A stretch of 64,000 bases of DNA from contig CANGNF010000006.1 in assembly GCA_947455205.1 (NCBI GenBank), positions 1 to 64,000 on the forward strand, written 5' to 3'. The notes under the pieces were generated by a model. It searched no databases, was not told the origin of the DNA, and saw nothing but the letters and a program-made list of their open reading frames with translations. The translations under genes were made by a program, and so were the position numbers. The stretch comes from Acetobacteraceae bacterium. Lineage in GTDB: Bacteria; Pseudomonadota; Alphaproteobacteria; Acetobacterales; Acetobacteraceae. How positions within the stretch are numbered: the first letter of the stretch is position 1; the number at the start of each line of letters is the position of its first letter. Below, piece after piece: positions 8,735-17,172 of this stretch.

Positions 8735-10042
8735 ATGATCCACCTGAACCTGTTCATCCAGAGCCGGGGCCACCACGAGGCGTCGTGGCGGCATCCCGGC
8801 GCCTCGACGCTGCCGCTGACCGATATCCGCTTCTACGCGGACTGCGCGCGCATGGCGGAGGCGGCGAGGTTCGACAGCATCTTTCTGGCCGACCAGCTGG
8901 CGCTGGGCGATGACGTGGCCCACGCCCCGCGTACCTGGCTGGAGCCGGTGACGGCGCTGGCGGCGCTGAGCATGGCGACGACGCATATCGGGCTGATCGG
9001 CACCTGCTCCACCACCTATACCGAGCCGTTCAACCTGGCGCGGCAGTTCGCCTCGCTGGACCACATCACCGGTGGGCGCGTCGGCTGGAACATCGTGACG
9101 AGTTGGCTGGCGGCGGCGGCGCGCAACTTCGGTGACGCCGCGCAGGTCAGCCATGCCGACCGCTATGAGCGGGCCGAGGAGTTCATGGCCGTGGTCAAGG
9201 GGCTGTGGGACTCTTGGGCGGATGATGCCGTGCTGGATGACCGCGCCGCCGGCCGCTACCTGCGTGACGGCGCGCTGCGGCCGCCCAACCACGCGGGCGC
9301 GCAGTACCAGGTGGCCGGGCCTCTGAACATGCCGCGCGGGCCGCAGGGTAGGCCGGTCTTCGTGCAGGCGGGGTCGTCCGAGACCGGCCGCCGCTTCGCC
9401 GCGCGCCATGCGGAAGCGGTGTTCACCGCGCAGATGGAGAAGCTGACCGCGCAGCAATTCTACAAGGAGCTGAAGGCGCTGGCGGTGGCGGAAGGTCGCG
9501 ACCCCAGCCAGGTTGTGATCCTGCCCGGCCTCTCCCCGGTCATCGGCGGCACCGAGGCCGAGGCGCAGCGCCTGGCGCGCGAGTTGGACGACCTTTCCGA
9601 CCCGGAGGTCGGCCGCAAGCGGCTCAGCGGGCGCTTCGGCGGGCATGACTTCTCCCATCTGCCGATGGACAAGCCGCTGTCGCCGGAGGACTTCCCCGAC
9701 CCCGACACGGTGCAGGCGGCGCGCAGCCGCACCGAGGTGATCGTCGGGCTCGTCAGGCGGGAAACGCCGACGCTGCGGCAGTTGCTGAGCTACCTGGCCG
9801 GGGCGCGCGGGCATTACGTCACGGCCGGCACGCCGGAGCAGATTGCCGACCTGATCGCCGATTGGTGCAGCGACGGCGCGGCGGACGGCTTCAACGTCAT
9901 GCCGCCGGTACTGCCGGCCTCGCTGGAGGTCTTCGCCAGCCAGGTGATCCCGCTGCTGCAGCGGCGCGGGTTGTTCCGCACGGAGTATACGGCGGAAACG
10001 CTGCGCGGGCATTACGGGCTGGCGCGGCCTGCGGTAGTCTGA
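8735..10042 (+). CDS. LLM-class FMN-dependent monooxygenase (NtaA/SnaA/DszA type)
   Basis: This 435-residue TIM-barrel flavin monooxygenase resembles NtaA, SnaA and DszA, which use FMNH2 from a separate reductase to cleave C-N or C-S bonds or oxidise heterocycles. Recognisable blocks include HHEASWRHP, the FMN-binding region around TTHIGLIGTCSTTY, the GRVGWNIVTSW segment and RPVFVQAGSS. ATG 8735 is 5 nt past the upstream stop; GTG 8726 is an in-frame alternative overlapping that stop. No flavin reductase partner gene is visible nearby. It is coupled to the dioxygenase upstream, suggesting sequential oxidations of one compound. Confidence 0.88.
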   Translation: MIHLNLFIQSRGHHEASWRHPGASTLPLTDIRFYADCARMAEAARFDSIFLADQLALGDDVAHAPRTWLEPVTALAALSMATTHIGLIGTCSTTYTEPFNLARQFASLDHITGGRVGWNIVTSWLAAAARNFGDAAQVSHADRYERAEEFMAVVKGLWDSWADDAVLDDRAAGRYLRDGALRPPNHAGAQYQVAGPLNMPRGPQGRPVFVQAGSSETGRRFAARHAEAVFTAQMEKLTAQQFYKELKALAVAEGRDPSQVVILPGLSPVIGGTEAEAQRLARELDDLSDPEVGRKRLSGRFGGHDFSHLPMDKPLSPEDFPDPDTVQAARSRTEVIVGLVRRETPTLRQLLSYLAGARGHYVTAGTPEQIADLIADWCSDGAADGFNVMPPVLPASLEVFASQVIPLLQRRGLFRTEYTAETLRGHYGLARPAVV

Positions 10043-10066
10043 GCGCCAGACGAGGAGCCACCGCCG

Positions 10067-11173
10067 ATGCTGCAACACCCGCCCGCCGAACCCGGCATGC
10101 GCGAAGAGGATGTCGAGACCCCCGCGTTGCTGCTGGACCTCGATGCCTTCGAGCATAACCTGGACCTGATGGCGTCCCTGCTGGCGCCGACCGGCGCGAA
10201 GCTGCGCGCGCATGCCAAGACGCACAAATCGGCGGTGGTGGCGCACCAGCAGATGCGCCGCGGCGCCATCGGCCAATGCGTGCAGAAGGTGGGCGAGGCG
10301 GAGATGTTGGCCTGGGGCGGCATTCCGGACATCCTGGTTTCCAACGAGGTGGTTGGCCCGAAGAAGCTGGCGCGGCTGGCGGCACTGGCGAAGATCGCCA
10401 AGGTCGCGGTCTGCATCGACGATGAGAGCCAGGTGGCGGCCTGCGCCGCGGCGGCCGAGGCCGCGGGTATCCGGCTGACGGTGCTGGTGGAGATCGATGT
10501 CGGCGCCGCCCGCTGCGGCGTGCCGCCCGGCCCGCCCGCCGTGGCGCTGGCCGAGAAGATCGCCGCCAGCAAGCACCTGATCTTCGGCGGCCTGCAGGCC
10601 TATCACGGCAGCGCGCAGCACAAGCGCGCGCCGGAGCAGCGCGCCACGGTGATCGCGGAAGCCGCGGAGATGTGCCGCCGCACCGTGGAGCAACTGCGCC
10701 AGCGCGGGCTGGACTGCCCGATCGTCGGCGGTGGCGGCACCGGCACCTTCCTGCATGAGGCGGGCAGCGGCATCTACAACGAGATCCAGGCCGGCAGCTA
10801 CGCCTTCATGGATGCCGACTACGCCCGCAACCAGGACGCGCCGCCGTTCCAGCAATCGCTTTTCGTGCTGGGCACGGTGATGAGCCGCAGCATCGCCGGC
10901 GTGGCGGTGCTGGATGCCGGGCACAAGGCGGTGGCGGTGGATAGCGGCCTGCCACTGGTGTGGCAGCGCCCCGGCCTGGTCTGCACCAGCTTCAGCGACG
11001 AACACGGCAAACTGGAAGTGCGCGACGGCGCTACCCCGGCGCTAGGCGAAAAGCTGCGCCTGGTGCCCGGCCATTGCGACCCGACGGTGGACCGCTACGA
11101 CTGGTATGTCGGCGTCCGCAAGGGCCGCGTCGAATGCGTCTGGCCGATCGGCGGGCGCGGGGCGATGGCGTGA
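10067..11173 (+). CDS. DSD1-type PLP enzyme (D-threonine aldolase/D-serine dehydratase-like)
   Basis: This 368-residue fold-type-III PLP enzyme has an alanine-racemase-like N-terminal barrel. The Schiff-base lysine lies in the RAHAKTHKS motif, most likely K51. The glycine-rich phosphate loop is GGGGTGTF. The C-terminal metal site typical of D-threonine aldolase and eukaryotic-type D-serine dehydratase appears as PGHCDP, with His and Cys ligands. A GAGGAG ribosome site precedes the ATG, and a second ATG at residue 11 is possible. It follows the monooxygenase by 24 nt on the same strand and is probably the last gene of that operon. Likely substrates are D-beta-hydroxy-alpha-amino acids. Confidence 0.85.
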   Translation: MLQHPPAEPGMREEDVETPALLLDLDAFEHNLDLMASLLAPTGAKLRAHAKTHKSAVVAHQQMRRGAIGQCVQKVGEAEMLAWGGIPDILVSNEVVGPKKLARLAALAKIAKVAVCIDDESQVAACAAAAEAAGIRLTVLVEIDVGAARCGVPPGPPAVALAEKIAASKHLIFGGLQAYHGSAQHKRAPEQRATVIAEAAEMCRRTVEQLRQRGLDCPIVGGGGTGTFLHEAGSGIYNEIQAGSYAFMDADYARNQDAPPFQQSLFVLGTVMSRSIAGVAVLDAGHKAVAVDSGLPLVWQRPGLVCTSFSDEHGKLEVRDGATPALGEKLRLVPGHCDPTVDRYDWYVGVRKGRVECVWPIGGRGAMA

Positions 11174-11216
11174 CGCAGGGCCAGCGATTCACGTCCGGCC
11201 CTCGGACGATCGCGGC

Positions 11217-11714
11217 CTAGCCGCGCAACGCCCGCAGGGCTGCCTCGAACATCGAGAAGTCGAGCATCGGGTCGGCGTGCAGCGCCGGCCCGCGCAGTAC
11301 CGGGAAGCCGCCCTCGCTGAGCCCGCAGGCCAGCATCAGGTTGTCGAACTCACCGAAGTCCTCCACCGCCAGCCCATCCGGCGCCACGCGCGCCGCCAGG
11401 TCGCGCGGGTCGTTGCTGTAGCCCAGCGCGCGCTTGCCGCGGCCGATCATCCAGCCGAGTTCATACACCGTGCCCGGGTCGGCGCTGGGGCCGCGGAACG
11501 GCGTCAGGTTGGCGATGACGACGTCGGCGGCGTGCATGCGCGCCAGGTTGCGGCGATAGATCGCCACCGCCGCGTCGGTCGCCGCCTCGTTCTCCTCCAG
11601 CGGGAACAGGCCGGCGAAGCCGTGCGCCGCGCACAGCGCCAGTTTCCGCGCGCCGATCTCGCGCGCCGCGGGGTGGAAGACCTCCGGCCCCGCCAGGTAG
11701 ATGCTCAGCCGCAT
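11217..11714 (-). CDS. Nucleoside 2-deoxyribosyltransferase-like protein
   Basis: The protein has 165 residues from ATG 11714; a longer frame upstream is unlike the family. It has the short Rossmann-type fold of nucleoside 2-deoxyribosyltransferases: IYLAGPEVF at the N-terminus, the ADVVIANLTPFRG strand, and PGTVYELGWMIGRGK, which carries the nucleophilic Glu position. Family members transfer deoxyribose between bases or hydrolyse nucleoside 5-phosphates. It is convergent with the DSD1 gene and divergent from the amidohydrolase. It is not obviously part of the surrounding catabolic theme and may be a housekeeping salvage enzyme. Confidence 0.8.
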   Translation of the reverse strand: MRLSIYLAGPEVFHPAAREIGARKLALCAAHGFAGLFPLEENEAATDAAVAIYRRNLARMHAADVVIANLTPFRGPSADPGTVYELGWMIGRGKRALGYSNDPRDLAARVAPDGLAVEDFGEFDNLMLACGLSEGGFPVLRGPALHADPMLDFSMFEAALRALRG

Positions 11715-11781
11715 GCGCCGATGGCTAGCGCAAGCCGCCGGCCAATGCGAACCTTGTCGCAACCCCTGGAGGAAACGACCC

Positions 11782-12816
11782 ATGAGCAGCACCCAACCCG
11801 CGCATTCTCCCTATCTGGCGGTGCGGGATGAGTGGTTGGCGCAACGGGTGGAGCCGGCGCTGGACCCCGCCCTGCCGATCATCGACCCGCACCACCACCT
11901 GTGGGACCGGCCGGATTGGCGCTACCTGGTGGGCGACCTGGCAGCCGACATAGCGCAGGGCCACAACATCGTCTCCACCGTCTTCATCCAGTGCCGCGCC
12001 ATGCACCGCGCGACGGGGCCGGACGCCTTCAAGCCGGTCGGCGAGACCGAGTTCGTGGTCGGCCAGGCCGCGATGAGCGAGAGCGGCGCCTATGGCCCCG
12101 CGCGCGTGGCGCTGGGCATCGTCGGCCATGTGGACCTGCGGAACGGCGCGCTGGCGCGCAACGTGCTGGAGGCGCATGTCGCCGCCGGCAACGGGCGCTT
12201 CCGCGGCATCCGCCACATCTCCACCTGGGATGAGGATCCGAGCATCCTGAACCCGGCCTACCAGCCGGCGCGGGACATGTTCCACACGCCGGAATTCCGC
12301 GAGGGCTTCGCCCAGTTGGCGCCGCTCGGCCTCAGCTTCGACGCCTGGCTGTATCACCGGCAGATCCCGGACCTGGCCAAGCTGGCGCGGGCCTTCCCGG
12401 GCACGCAGATCATCCTGGACCATGTCGGCGGTCCGCTGGGCATCGGCCGCTATGCCGGCCAGCGCGACGCGGTCTTCGCCGAATGGAAGGCCAGCATCCG
12501 CGACCTGGCGCGCTGCCCCAACGTGGCGGTGAAGCTGGGCGGGCTGGGCATGCGCATCGGCGGCTTCGGCTTCGAGGCCGGCGCGCTGCCGCCTTCCAGC
12601 GACGAGCTGGTAGCGGCGTGGAAGCCGTACATCGAAACCTGCATCGAGGCCTTCGGCGCCGCGCGCTGCATGTTCCAGTCCAACTTCCCGGTGGACAAGG
12701 GCAGCTACGGCTACGGCGTGTTCTGGAATGCCTGCAAGAAGCTGGCATCTGGCGTCAGCCCCAGCGAGAAGGCGGCGCTGTTCCACGACACCGCCGCGGG
12801 GGTGTACCGGCTGTAG
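11782..12816 (+). CDS. Amidohydrolase-2 family TIM-barrel hydrolase (COG3618 type)
   Basis: This 344-residue metal-dependent hydrolase starts at ATG 11782 behind TGGAGGAA. The metal motif PHHHLWD near residue 37 marks the amidohydrolase-2 group, which includes 2-pyrone-4,6-dicarboxylate lactonase and L-fuconolactone hydrolase. Later strands carry GRFRGIRHIS, QIILDHVGGP and, near the C-terminus, CMFQSNFPVDKG, where the conserved Asp lies. It is cytoplasmic. Lactones and aromatic ring-cleavage products are the usual substrates, but the specific one is unknown. It is divergent from the deoxyribosyltransferase and convergent with a quinone reductase. Confidence 0.87.
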   Translation: MSSTQPAHSPYLAVRDEWLAQRVEPALDPALPIIDPHHHLWDRPDWRYLVGDLAADIAQGHNIVSTVFIQCRAMHRATGPDAFKPVGETEFVVGQAAMSESGAYGPARVALGIVGHVDLRNGALARNVLEAHVAAGNGRFRGIRHISTWDEDPSILNPAYQPARDMFHTPEFREGFAQLAPLGLSFDAWLYHRQIPDLAKLARAFPGTQIILDHVGGPLGIGRYAGQRDAVFAEWKASIRDLARCPNVAVKLGGLGMRIGGFGFEAGALPPSSDELVAAWKPYIETCIEAFGAARCMFQSNFPVDKGSYGYGVFWNACKKLASGVSPSEKAALFHDTAAGVYRL

Positions 12817-12855
12817 CCGGCACGGCCCGCGTCGGCGGCGCCCCCGGCACGGGCC

Positions 12856-13842
12856 TCAGAACCGCAGCATCACCTTGCCGATCACCTCGCCGCGCTCGAC
12901 CAGCTCGTGCGCGGTGGCGATCTCCTCCAGCGGCAGGATGCGGCCGATGCTGTGGGTGATGTCGCCCGCCGCCATCCATTGGGTCAGGCGCCTCGTGCCC
13001 TCCGCACGCAGCGTCTGGTCCATGAAGCTGCAGAACACCGTGCGGACCACCATGTCCTTCGCCAGCATGTCGTAGAAGGGCAGGGCGGGTTGCTGCCCGC
13101 CGCGGCTGGCATAGGCGCCGATCACGCATTTCTTGCCGGCCACCTGCATGGTGGTGGCCATGTTGCCGCCCAGGTCCACCTCGGCGATGCGGGTCACGCC
13201 GCGGCCTTCGGTGATCCGCATGACCTCGGCGCCGACATCCTGGGTGCGGTAGTTGAGGATATGCGTCGGCCCGGCCTTTTCGGCATGCGCTGCCTTTTCC
13301 GCCCCGCTGACGGTGGTGATGACGGTCTTCGCCCCGGCCAGCCGTGCCATCTGGATGGCGTAGTGGCCGACCGCGCCGGCACCGCCGGTGACCAGCACGT
13401 CCCGCCCCGCCACGTCGCCATCGGCGAACAGGCTGTACCAGGCGGTCATCGCCGGCACGCCCAGGCAGGCGCCGACCTCCAGCGCCTCGCCATCCGGCAG
13501 CTTCACCGCCTGGTTGGCGTCCACCGCCATGTATTCCGAACAGGTGCCGAAGGCGCGGCCGCCGCGCTGGCCGTTGTAGACCCAGACCCGCTCCCCGGCG
13601 CGCGACGCCTCGACGCCCGGCCCGACCGCGATGACGATGCCGGCGCCGTCATTGTGCGGGATCACCAGCGGGAAGTTCTCGCGCCCGCGGATGCCGCCGC
13701 GGCGATTCACGTCGGAAGGGTTCACGCCGGAGAACATCATCCTCACCAGCACCTCGCCGGGGCCGGGGGAGGGGTCAGGCACGTCGCCCACGCGCAGCAC
13801 GTTGCGTGCCGCGCCATACTCGGTGAAATAGCCTGCGCGCAT
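12856..13842 (-). CDS. Zinc-independent medium-chain reductase (NADPH:quinone oxidoreductase type)
   Basis: This 328-residue MDR-superfamily enzyme starts at ATG 13842 with a GAGGAGGG ribosome site. The N-terminal catalytic domain contains FSGVNPSDVNRRGG, as in QOR/CrtQ-like quinone reductases, and lacks the catalytic and structural zinc cysteines of alcohol dehydrogenases. The nucleotide-binding motif is VTGGAGAVGHYAIQMARLAG. It probably reduces quinones or activated enones with NADPH. It is divergent from the second TauD-type dioxygenase, 86 bp away, so the two may share a control region. Confidence 0.88.
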   Translation of the reverse strand: MRAGYFTEYGAARNVLRVGDVPDPSPGPGEVLVRMMFSGVNPSDVNRRGGIRGRENFPLVIPHNDGAGIVIAVGPGVEASRAGERVWVYNGQRGGRAFGTCSEYMAVDANQAVKLPDGEALEVGACLGVPAMTAWYSLFADGDVAGRDVLVTGGAGAVGHYAIQMARLAGAKTVITTVSGAEKAAHAEKAGPTHILNYRTQDVGAEVMRITEGRGVTRIAEVDLGGNMATTMQVAGKKCVIGAYASRGGQQPALPFYDMLAKDMVVRTVFCSFMDQTLRAEGTRRLTQWMAAGDITHSIGRILPLEEIATAHELVERGEVIGKVMLRF

Positions 13843-13928
13843 GGGTCGCCCTCCTCGATTCGGCGCAGCCTGGACTCGGGCGCGGCGGCGGTCCAGGCTT
13901 GTGGCAAAGCCATAGCGGGGAAACACCT

Positions 13929-15008
13929 ATGTCAGAGGCCATCGCCCTTCACCCAGCGCCGCTGCCGCCGGGCCCCATCACCGGCCCGCAGGCCTGGCAT
14001 GGCCGCGAGATGCGGAGCCGCACCGACTGGGTGGTGCCCTTCACGCCCGAGGACCTGGCCGAGCTGGATACCGCGGTACGCGCGCATCGGGCGGGCGGCA
14101 AGGCGCTGGGGGAGATCAGCCCGGCCAACTTCAGGCTGCCGAAGCTGGCGGCCAAGCTGGCGCAGGTTTCGGACGAGTTGCTGAATGGGCGTGGCTTCAT
14201 CGTGCTGCGCGGCTTCCAGGTGGACCTCAATGACATCGAGGGCGCGGCGATCGCCTATCTCGGCGTCGGCAGCCACCTGGGCAGCTTCCGCAGCCAGAAC
14301 GCCAAGGGCCACCTGCTGGGCCATGTGAAGGATCTGGGGCTGGATATCGCCGACCCGAAGGTGCGCTACTACCAGACGACGCGGGAGCTGGAATACCACA
14401 CCGACAGCTGCGACATCGTCGGGCTGATCTGCCTGAAGACGGCGAAGGAAGGCGGCGAGAGCCGTCTGTGCAGCAGCACCACGCTGTACAACGAGGTACT
14501 GAAGCGCCGGCCGGACCTGGTGCCGCTGCTGTTCAACCCGTTCCCGACCGACCGCCGCGGCGAGATTCCGCCGGGGATGAAGCCGTGGTTCGACATGCCG
14601 GTCTTCCACTGGCACGCCGGCAAGCTCAGCGCGATCTATTCCGGCCAGTACATCCGCAGCGCGCAGGAGAATTTCCCGCAGGCGCGGCGGCTCTCGGCGG
14701 CCGAGCATGAGGCGATCGACCTGCTGGACGCCATTGCCAACGAGGACGACGTGAACCTGAAGGTGGAGTTCCGCCCCGGCGACATGCAGTTCGTCCACAA
14801 CCACACCATGCTGCATTCGCGCGGTGACTTCGTGAACTGGCCGGAGCCGGAGCGGCACCGCCACCTGATGCGGCTGTGGCTGGCGGCGCCGGGCGCACGG
14901 CCGCTGCCGCAGGTCTACGCGCAACGCTATGGCAGCGTGGAACTGGGCAACCGCGGCGGCATCGTCTGCGCCGAGACGGTACTGAAGTTCACGCTGAACC
15001 CGGAATAG
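13929..15008 (+). CDS. TauD/TfdA-family Fe(II)/2-oxoglutarate dioxygenase (paralogue 2)
   Basis: This 359-residue dioxygenase has its iron triad at H157-x-D159 (EYHTDSCD) and H296 (NHTMLHSR), with the Arg of HRHLMRLW following. It shares an unusual insert-free layout and many blocks with the paralogue at 7680-8729, including GHLLGHVKD, NEVLKRRPDL and FRPGDMQFV. The pair arose by duplication and then diverged. ATG 13929 follows GGGGAAA. It is transcribed away from the quinone reductase and ends at a strong hairpin. Substrate unknown; the two copies may act on successive or related compounds. Confidence 0.86.
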   Translation: MSEAIALHPAPLPPGPITGPQAWHGREMRSRTDWVVPFTPEDLAELDTAVRAHRAGGKALGEISPANFRLPKLAAKLAQVSDELLNGRGFIVLRGFQVDLNDIEGAAIAYLGVGSHLGSFRSQNAKGHLLGHVKDLGLDIADPKVRYYQTTRELEYHTDSCDIVGLICLKTAKEGGESRLCSSTTLYNEVLKRRPDLVPLLFNPFPTDRRGEIPPGMKPWFDMPVFHWHAGKLSAIYSGQYIRSAQENFPQARRLSAAEHEAIDLLDAIANEDDVNLKVEFRPGDMQFVHNHTMLHSRGDFVNWPEPERHRHLMRLWLAAPGARPLPQVYAQRYGSVELGNRGGIVCAETVLKFTLNPE

Positions 15009-15017
15009 CCGGCGTTC

Positions 15018-15042
15018 GGCCGCCGCCCACCCGGCGGCGGCC
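15018..15042. terminator. Hairpin terminator between convergent genes
   Basis: GGCCGCCGCC / GGCGGCGGCC is a perfect 10-bp stem with a CACCC loop, 10 bp after the dioxygenase stop. A second 7-bp hairpin (GGGCGGC / GCCGCCC, 15074-15095) lies closer to the convergent Bug gene. There is no T-tract, as is usual in high-GC alphaproteobacteria. Probably bidirectional. Confidence 0.6.
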
Positions 15043-15103
15043 GCGGCGTCTGATCGGCGCCGCTGGAATCAGCGGGCGGCGTGAATCAGCCGCCCCCAGG
15101 GAA

Positions 15104-16099
15104 TTAGCGCGCTGGCGTGGCGTTCCGCATCACCCCGCGCCAGCGCTGCATCTCCGCGGCGATGAAGGCGCGGAACTCGGCCGGCGTGGTGGTGATGTTG
15201 GGGCTGCCCATCTCGGCGATGCGCTGCATGGCCACCGGCTCGCGCAGCGCCGTCACCGCCTCGGCATGCAGCTTGGCCACCACCGCTTCCGGCAGGCCCG
15301 CGGGGCCGAGGAAGCCGTACCAGCCGCCGGCCTCGAAGCCCGGCAGCCCGGCCTCGGCCATGGTCGGCACTTCCGGCAGCAGCGCGGCGCGGGTGCGGCT
15401 GGTCACCGCCAGGGCGCGCAGCGTGCCCTGCCGCACATGCTGCAGCACCAGGGTCAGGTTCTCGAAGGTGTAGGGCATTTCCTTCGCCAGGATCGCCAGC
15501 ACCACCGGCGCGCTGCCGTTGTAGTGCACCGGCGCGGCGGCGAAGCCGACCTGCTGGCGGAACGCCTCACCGGCCAGCAGCTGCGGGCTGCCGACGCCTG
15601 GCGTGGGGTACAGCACCTCCGGCCCGCCCACCTTCAGCGCCGCCATCATCTGCCGCAGGTCGCGCCACGGGCTGTCCGCCGGCACCACCAGCACCAGCGG
15701 CGTCTGCGCCAGCAGGGTGATGGGCGTCAGGTCGGCGAGCGGGTCGTAGCCCAGGTTGGTCTCGATGATCGGGGAGATCGCCAGCGGGCCACTGCTGCCG
15801 ATGCCCAGCGTGTAGGCGTCGCCTCGCGCGCGGGCCAGGGCCAGCGTGCCGACATTGCCGCCGGCGCCGGGCCGGTTCTCCACGATGAAGGGCTGGCCGG
15901 TCTGGCGCGCCAGGCGTTCCGCCAGCAGGCGGCCCAGCTGGTCCAGGATGCCGCCGGCCAGGAAGGGCACCAGCACGCGCACCGGCCGGCTGGGGTAGTC
16001 GGCCTGGGCAAAGGCGGGGGCGAAGGCGGGGCCGAGCGCAGGGCCTGCCATGGTGGCAAGGCCGGCAGCCAGCAGGCTGCGGCGGGTCGCGTCGCGCAA
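15104..16099 (-). CDS. Bug/TctC-family substrate-binding protein
   Basis: The protein has 331 residues. The start is TTG 16099 behind GGGGAGGA with a 5-nt spacer; the ATG at 16103 is out of frame. The long signal peptide begins with RDATRRSLLAAG and ends after AFAPAFAQA. The binding-protein core follows (RVLVPFLAGGILDQLGR, VENRPGAGGN). The usual Thr/Ser-Asp after the AGG loop is replaced by ILD, a small departure from the other Bug proteins here. It is convergent with dioxygenase 2 and divergent from the VOC gene. No carrier genes are adjacent. Confidence 0.9.
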   Translation of the reverse strand: MRDATRRSLLAAGLATMAGPALGPAFAPAFAQADYPSRPVRVLVPFLAGGILDQLGRLLAERLARQTGQPFIVENRPGAGGNVGTLALARARGDAYTLGIGSSGPLAISPIIETNLGYDPLADLTPITLLAQTPLVLVVPADSPWRDLRQMMAALKVGGPEVLYPTPGVGSPQLLAGEAFRQQVGFAAAPVHYNGSAPVVLAILAKEMPYTFENLTLVLQHVRQGTLRALAVTSRTRAALLPEVPTMAEAGLPGFEAGGWYGFLGPAGLPEAVVAKLHAEAVTALREPVAMQRIAEMGSPNITTTPAEFRAFIAAEMQRWRGVMRNATPAR

Positions 16100-16227
16100 A
16101 CATTCCTCCCCTTCGAGTTACCCGGAGCATGCGGCCGGGGCGCCGCGCCGGCAAGGCCGGCTTGAAGCCGCGCCCGACGCCTGCGAAGCTGGGCGCAACC
16201 GAAGCCCGGTAAAGGGGAGCAAACGCC

Positions 16228-17121
16228 ATGGACATGCCAACCAACCAGTGGGACCGCCGCACCGGCGACCTCGGCAACAGCGTCGAGTTCGGCCATGTGA
16301 ACGTGACCATCCCCAGCCAGCTGCCGGCGACGGCCTTCTACATCAGCGGCCTGGGGCTGACGCGCGACCCGTACCTGATGACCGGCATCGACAACATGTG
16401 GGTCAACCTGCCCAACGCGCAGTTCCACCTGCCGCGCGGCAACCCGCAGGTGCTGCGCGGCCATACCGGCATCCTGGTGCCGGACCTGAAGGAGCTGCTG
16501 TGGCGGCTGGACCGGGTGAAGGGCGAGCTGGCCGGCACGCAGTTCCGCTTCGAGGACCACGGCACCCACGTGGACACTTGGTGCCCCTGGGGCAACCACT
16601 ACCGCGTCTATGGCCCGGACGAGGAGAAGTTCGGCCGCGTCTACCAGTCCATGCCCTATGTGCAGTTCGACGTGCCGATCGGCGCGGCGCCGGGCATCGC
16701 CCGCTTCTATCAGGAAATGCTGGCGATGCCGGCGAAGCTGGAGACGGTGGAAAGCGCCCCGGCCGCGCGGGTGCAGGCCAGCGCCAGCGTGGACATGATC
16801 TTCCGCGAGACCGACAAGGAGCTGGCGCCGTTCGACGGCCACCACGTGCAGATCTCCATCGTCGATTTCTCCGGCCCGCACGCCAAGCTGCTGGAGCGCG
16901 GGCTGATCACCGAGGAGAGCAACGAGTTCCAGTATCGCTTCGTCGACATCATCGACCTGGATACCGGCAAGGTGCTGTTCAAGATCGAGCACGAGGTGCG
17001 CAGCGTGAAGAACCCGCTGTACGCGCGCAGCTGGTACTACACGGTGCGCAACCCCAGCATCAACAACCGCAACTTCGTGCCCGGGCGGGAAGTGCTGGTG
17101 CCGGCCTACGAAGTGGAGTGA
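16228..17121 (+). CDS. Two-domain VOC (glyoxalase/bleomycin resistance/extradiol dioxygenase) protein
   Basis: The 297 residues form two vicinal-oxygen-chelate modules. The first starts at FGHVNVTIPS and runs to GNHYRVYGPD (about residues 20-130). The second starts around QFDVPIGAAPG (about 150) and ends near RNFVPGR. Candidate metal ligands are the His in GHVNV, the His in RGHTGI and acidic residues late in each module. Length and arrangement resemble extradiol ring-cleavage or related dioxygenases, but no family-specific signature is certain. It stands alone between a divergent Bug gene and a convergent Gfo/Idh gene. Confidence 0.72.
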   Translation: MDMPTNQWDRRTGDLGNSVEFGHVNVTIPSQLPATAFYISGLGLTRDPYLMTGIDNMWVNLPNAQFHLPRGNPQVLRGHTGILVPDLKELLWRLDRVKGELAGTQFRFEDHGTHVDTWCPWGNHYRVYGPDEEKFGRVYQSMPYVQFDVPIGAAPGIARFYQEMLAMPAKLETVESAPAARVQASASVDMIFRETDKELAPFDGHHVQISIVDFSGPHAKLLERGLITEESNEFQYRFVDIIDLDTGKVLFKIEHEVRSVKNPLYARSWYYTVRNPSINNRNFVPGREVLVPAYEVE

Positions 17122-17134
17122 ACCGCGGGCGCGG

Positions 17135-17158
17135 GGTCACCGCATCCGCGCGGTGACC
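17135..17158. terminator. Hairpin terminator between convergent genes
   Basis: GGTCACCGC / GCGGTGACC forms a perfect 9-bp stem with an ATCCGC loop. It fills most of the 51-bp gap between the convergent VOC and Gfo/Idh genes and probably serves both. There is no T-tract. Confidence 0.6.
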
Positions 17159-17172
17159 TCGGCCATGCGGCG

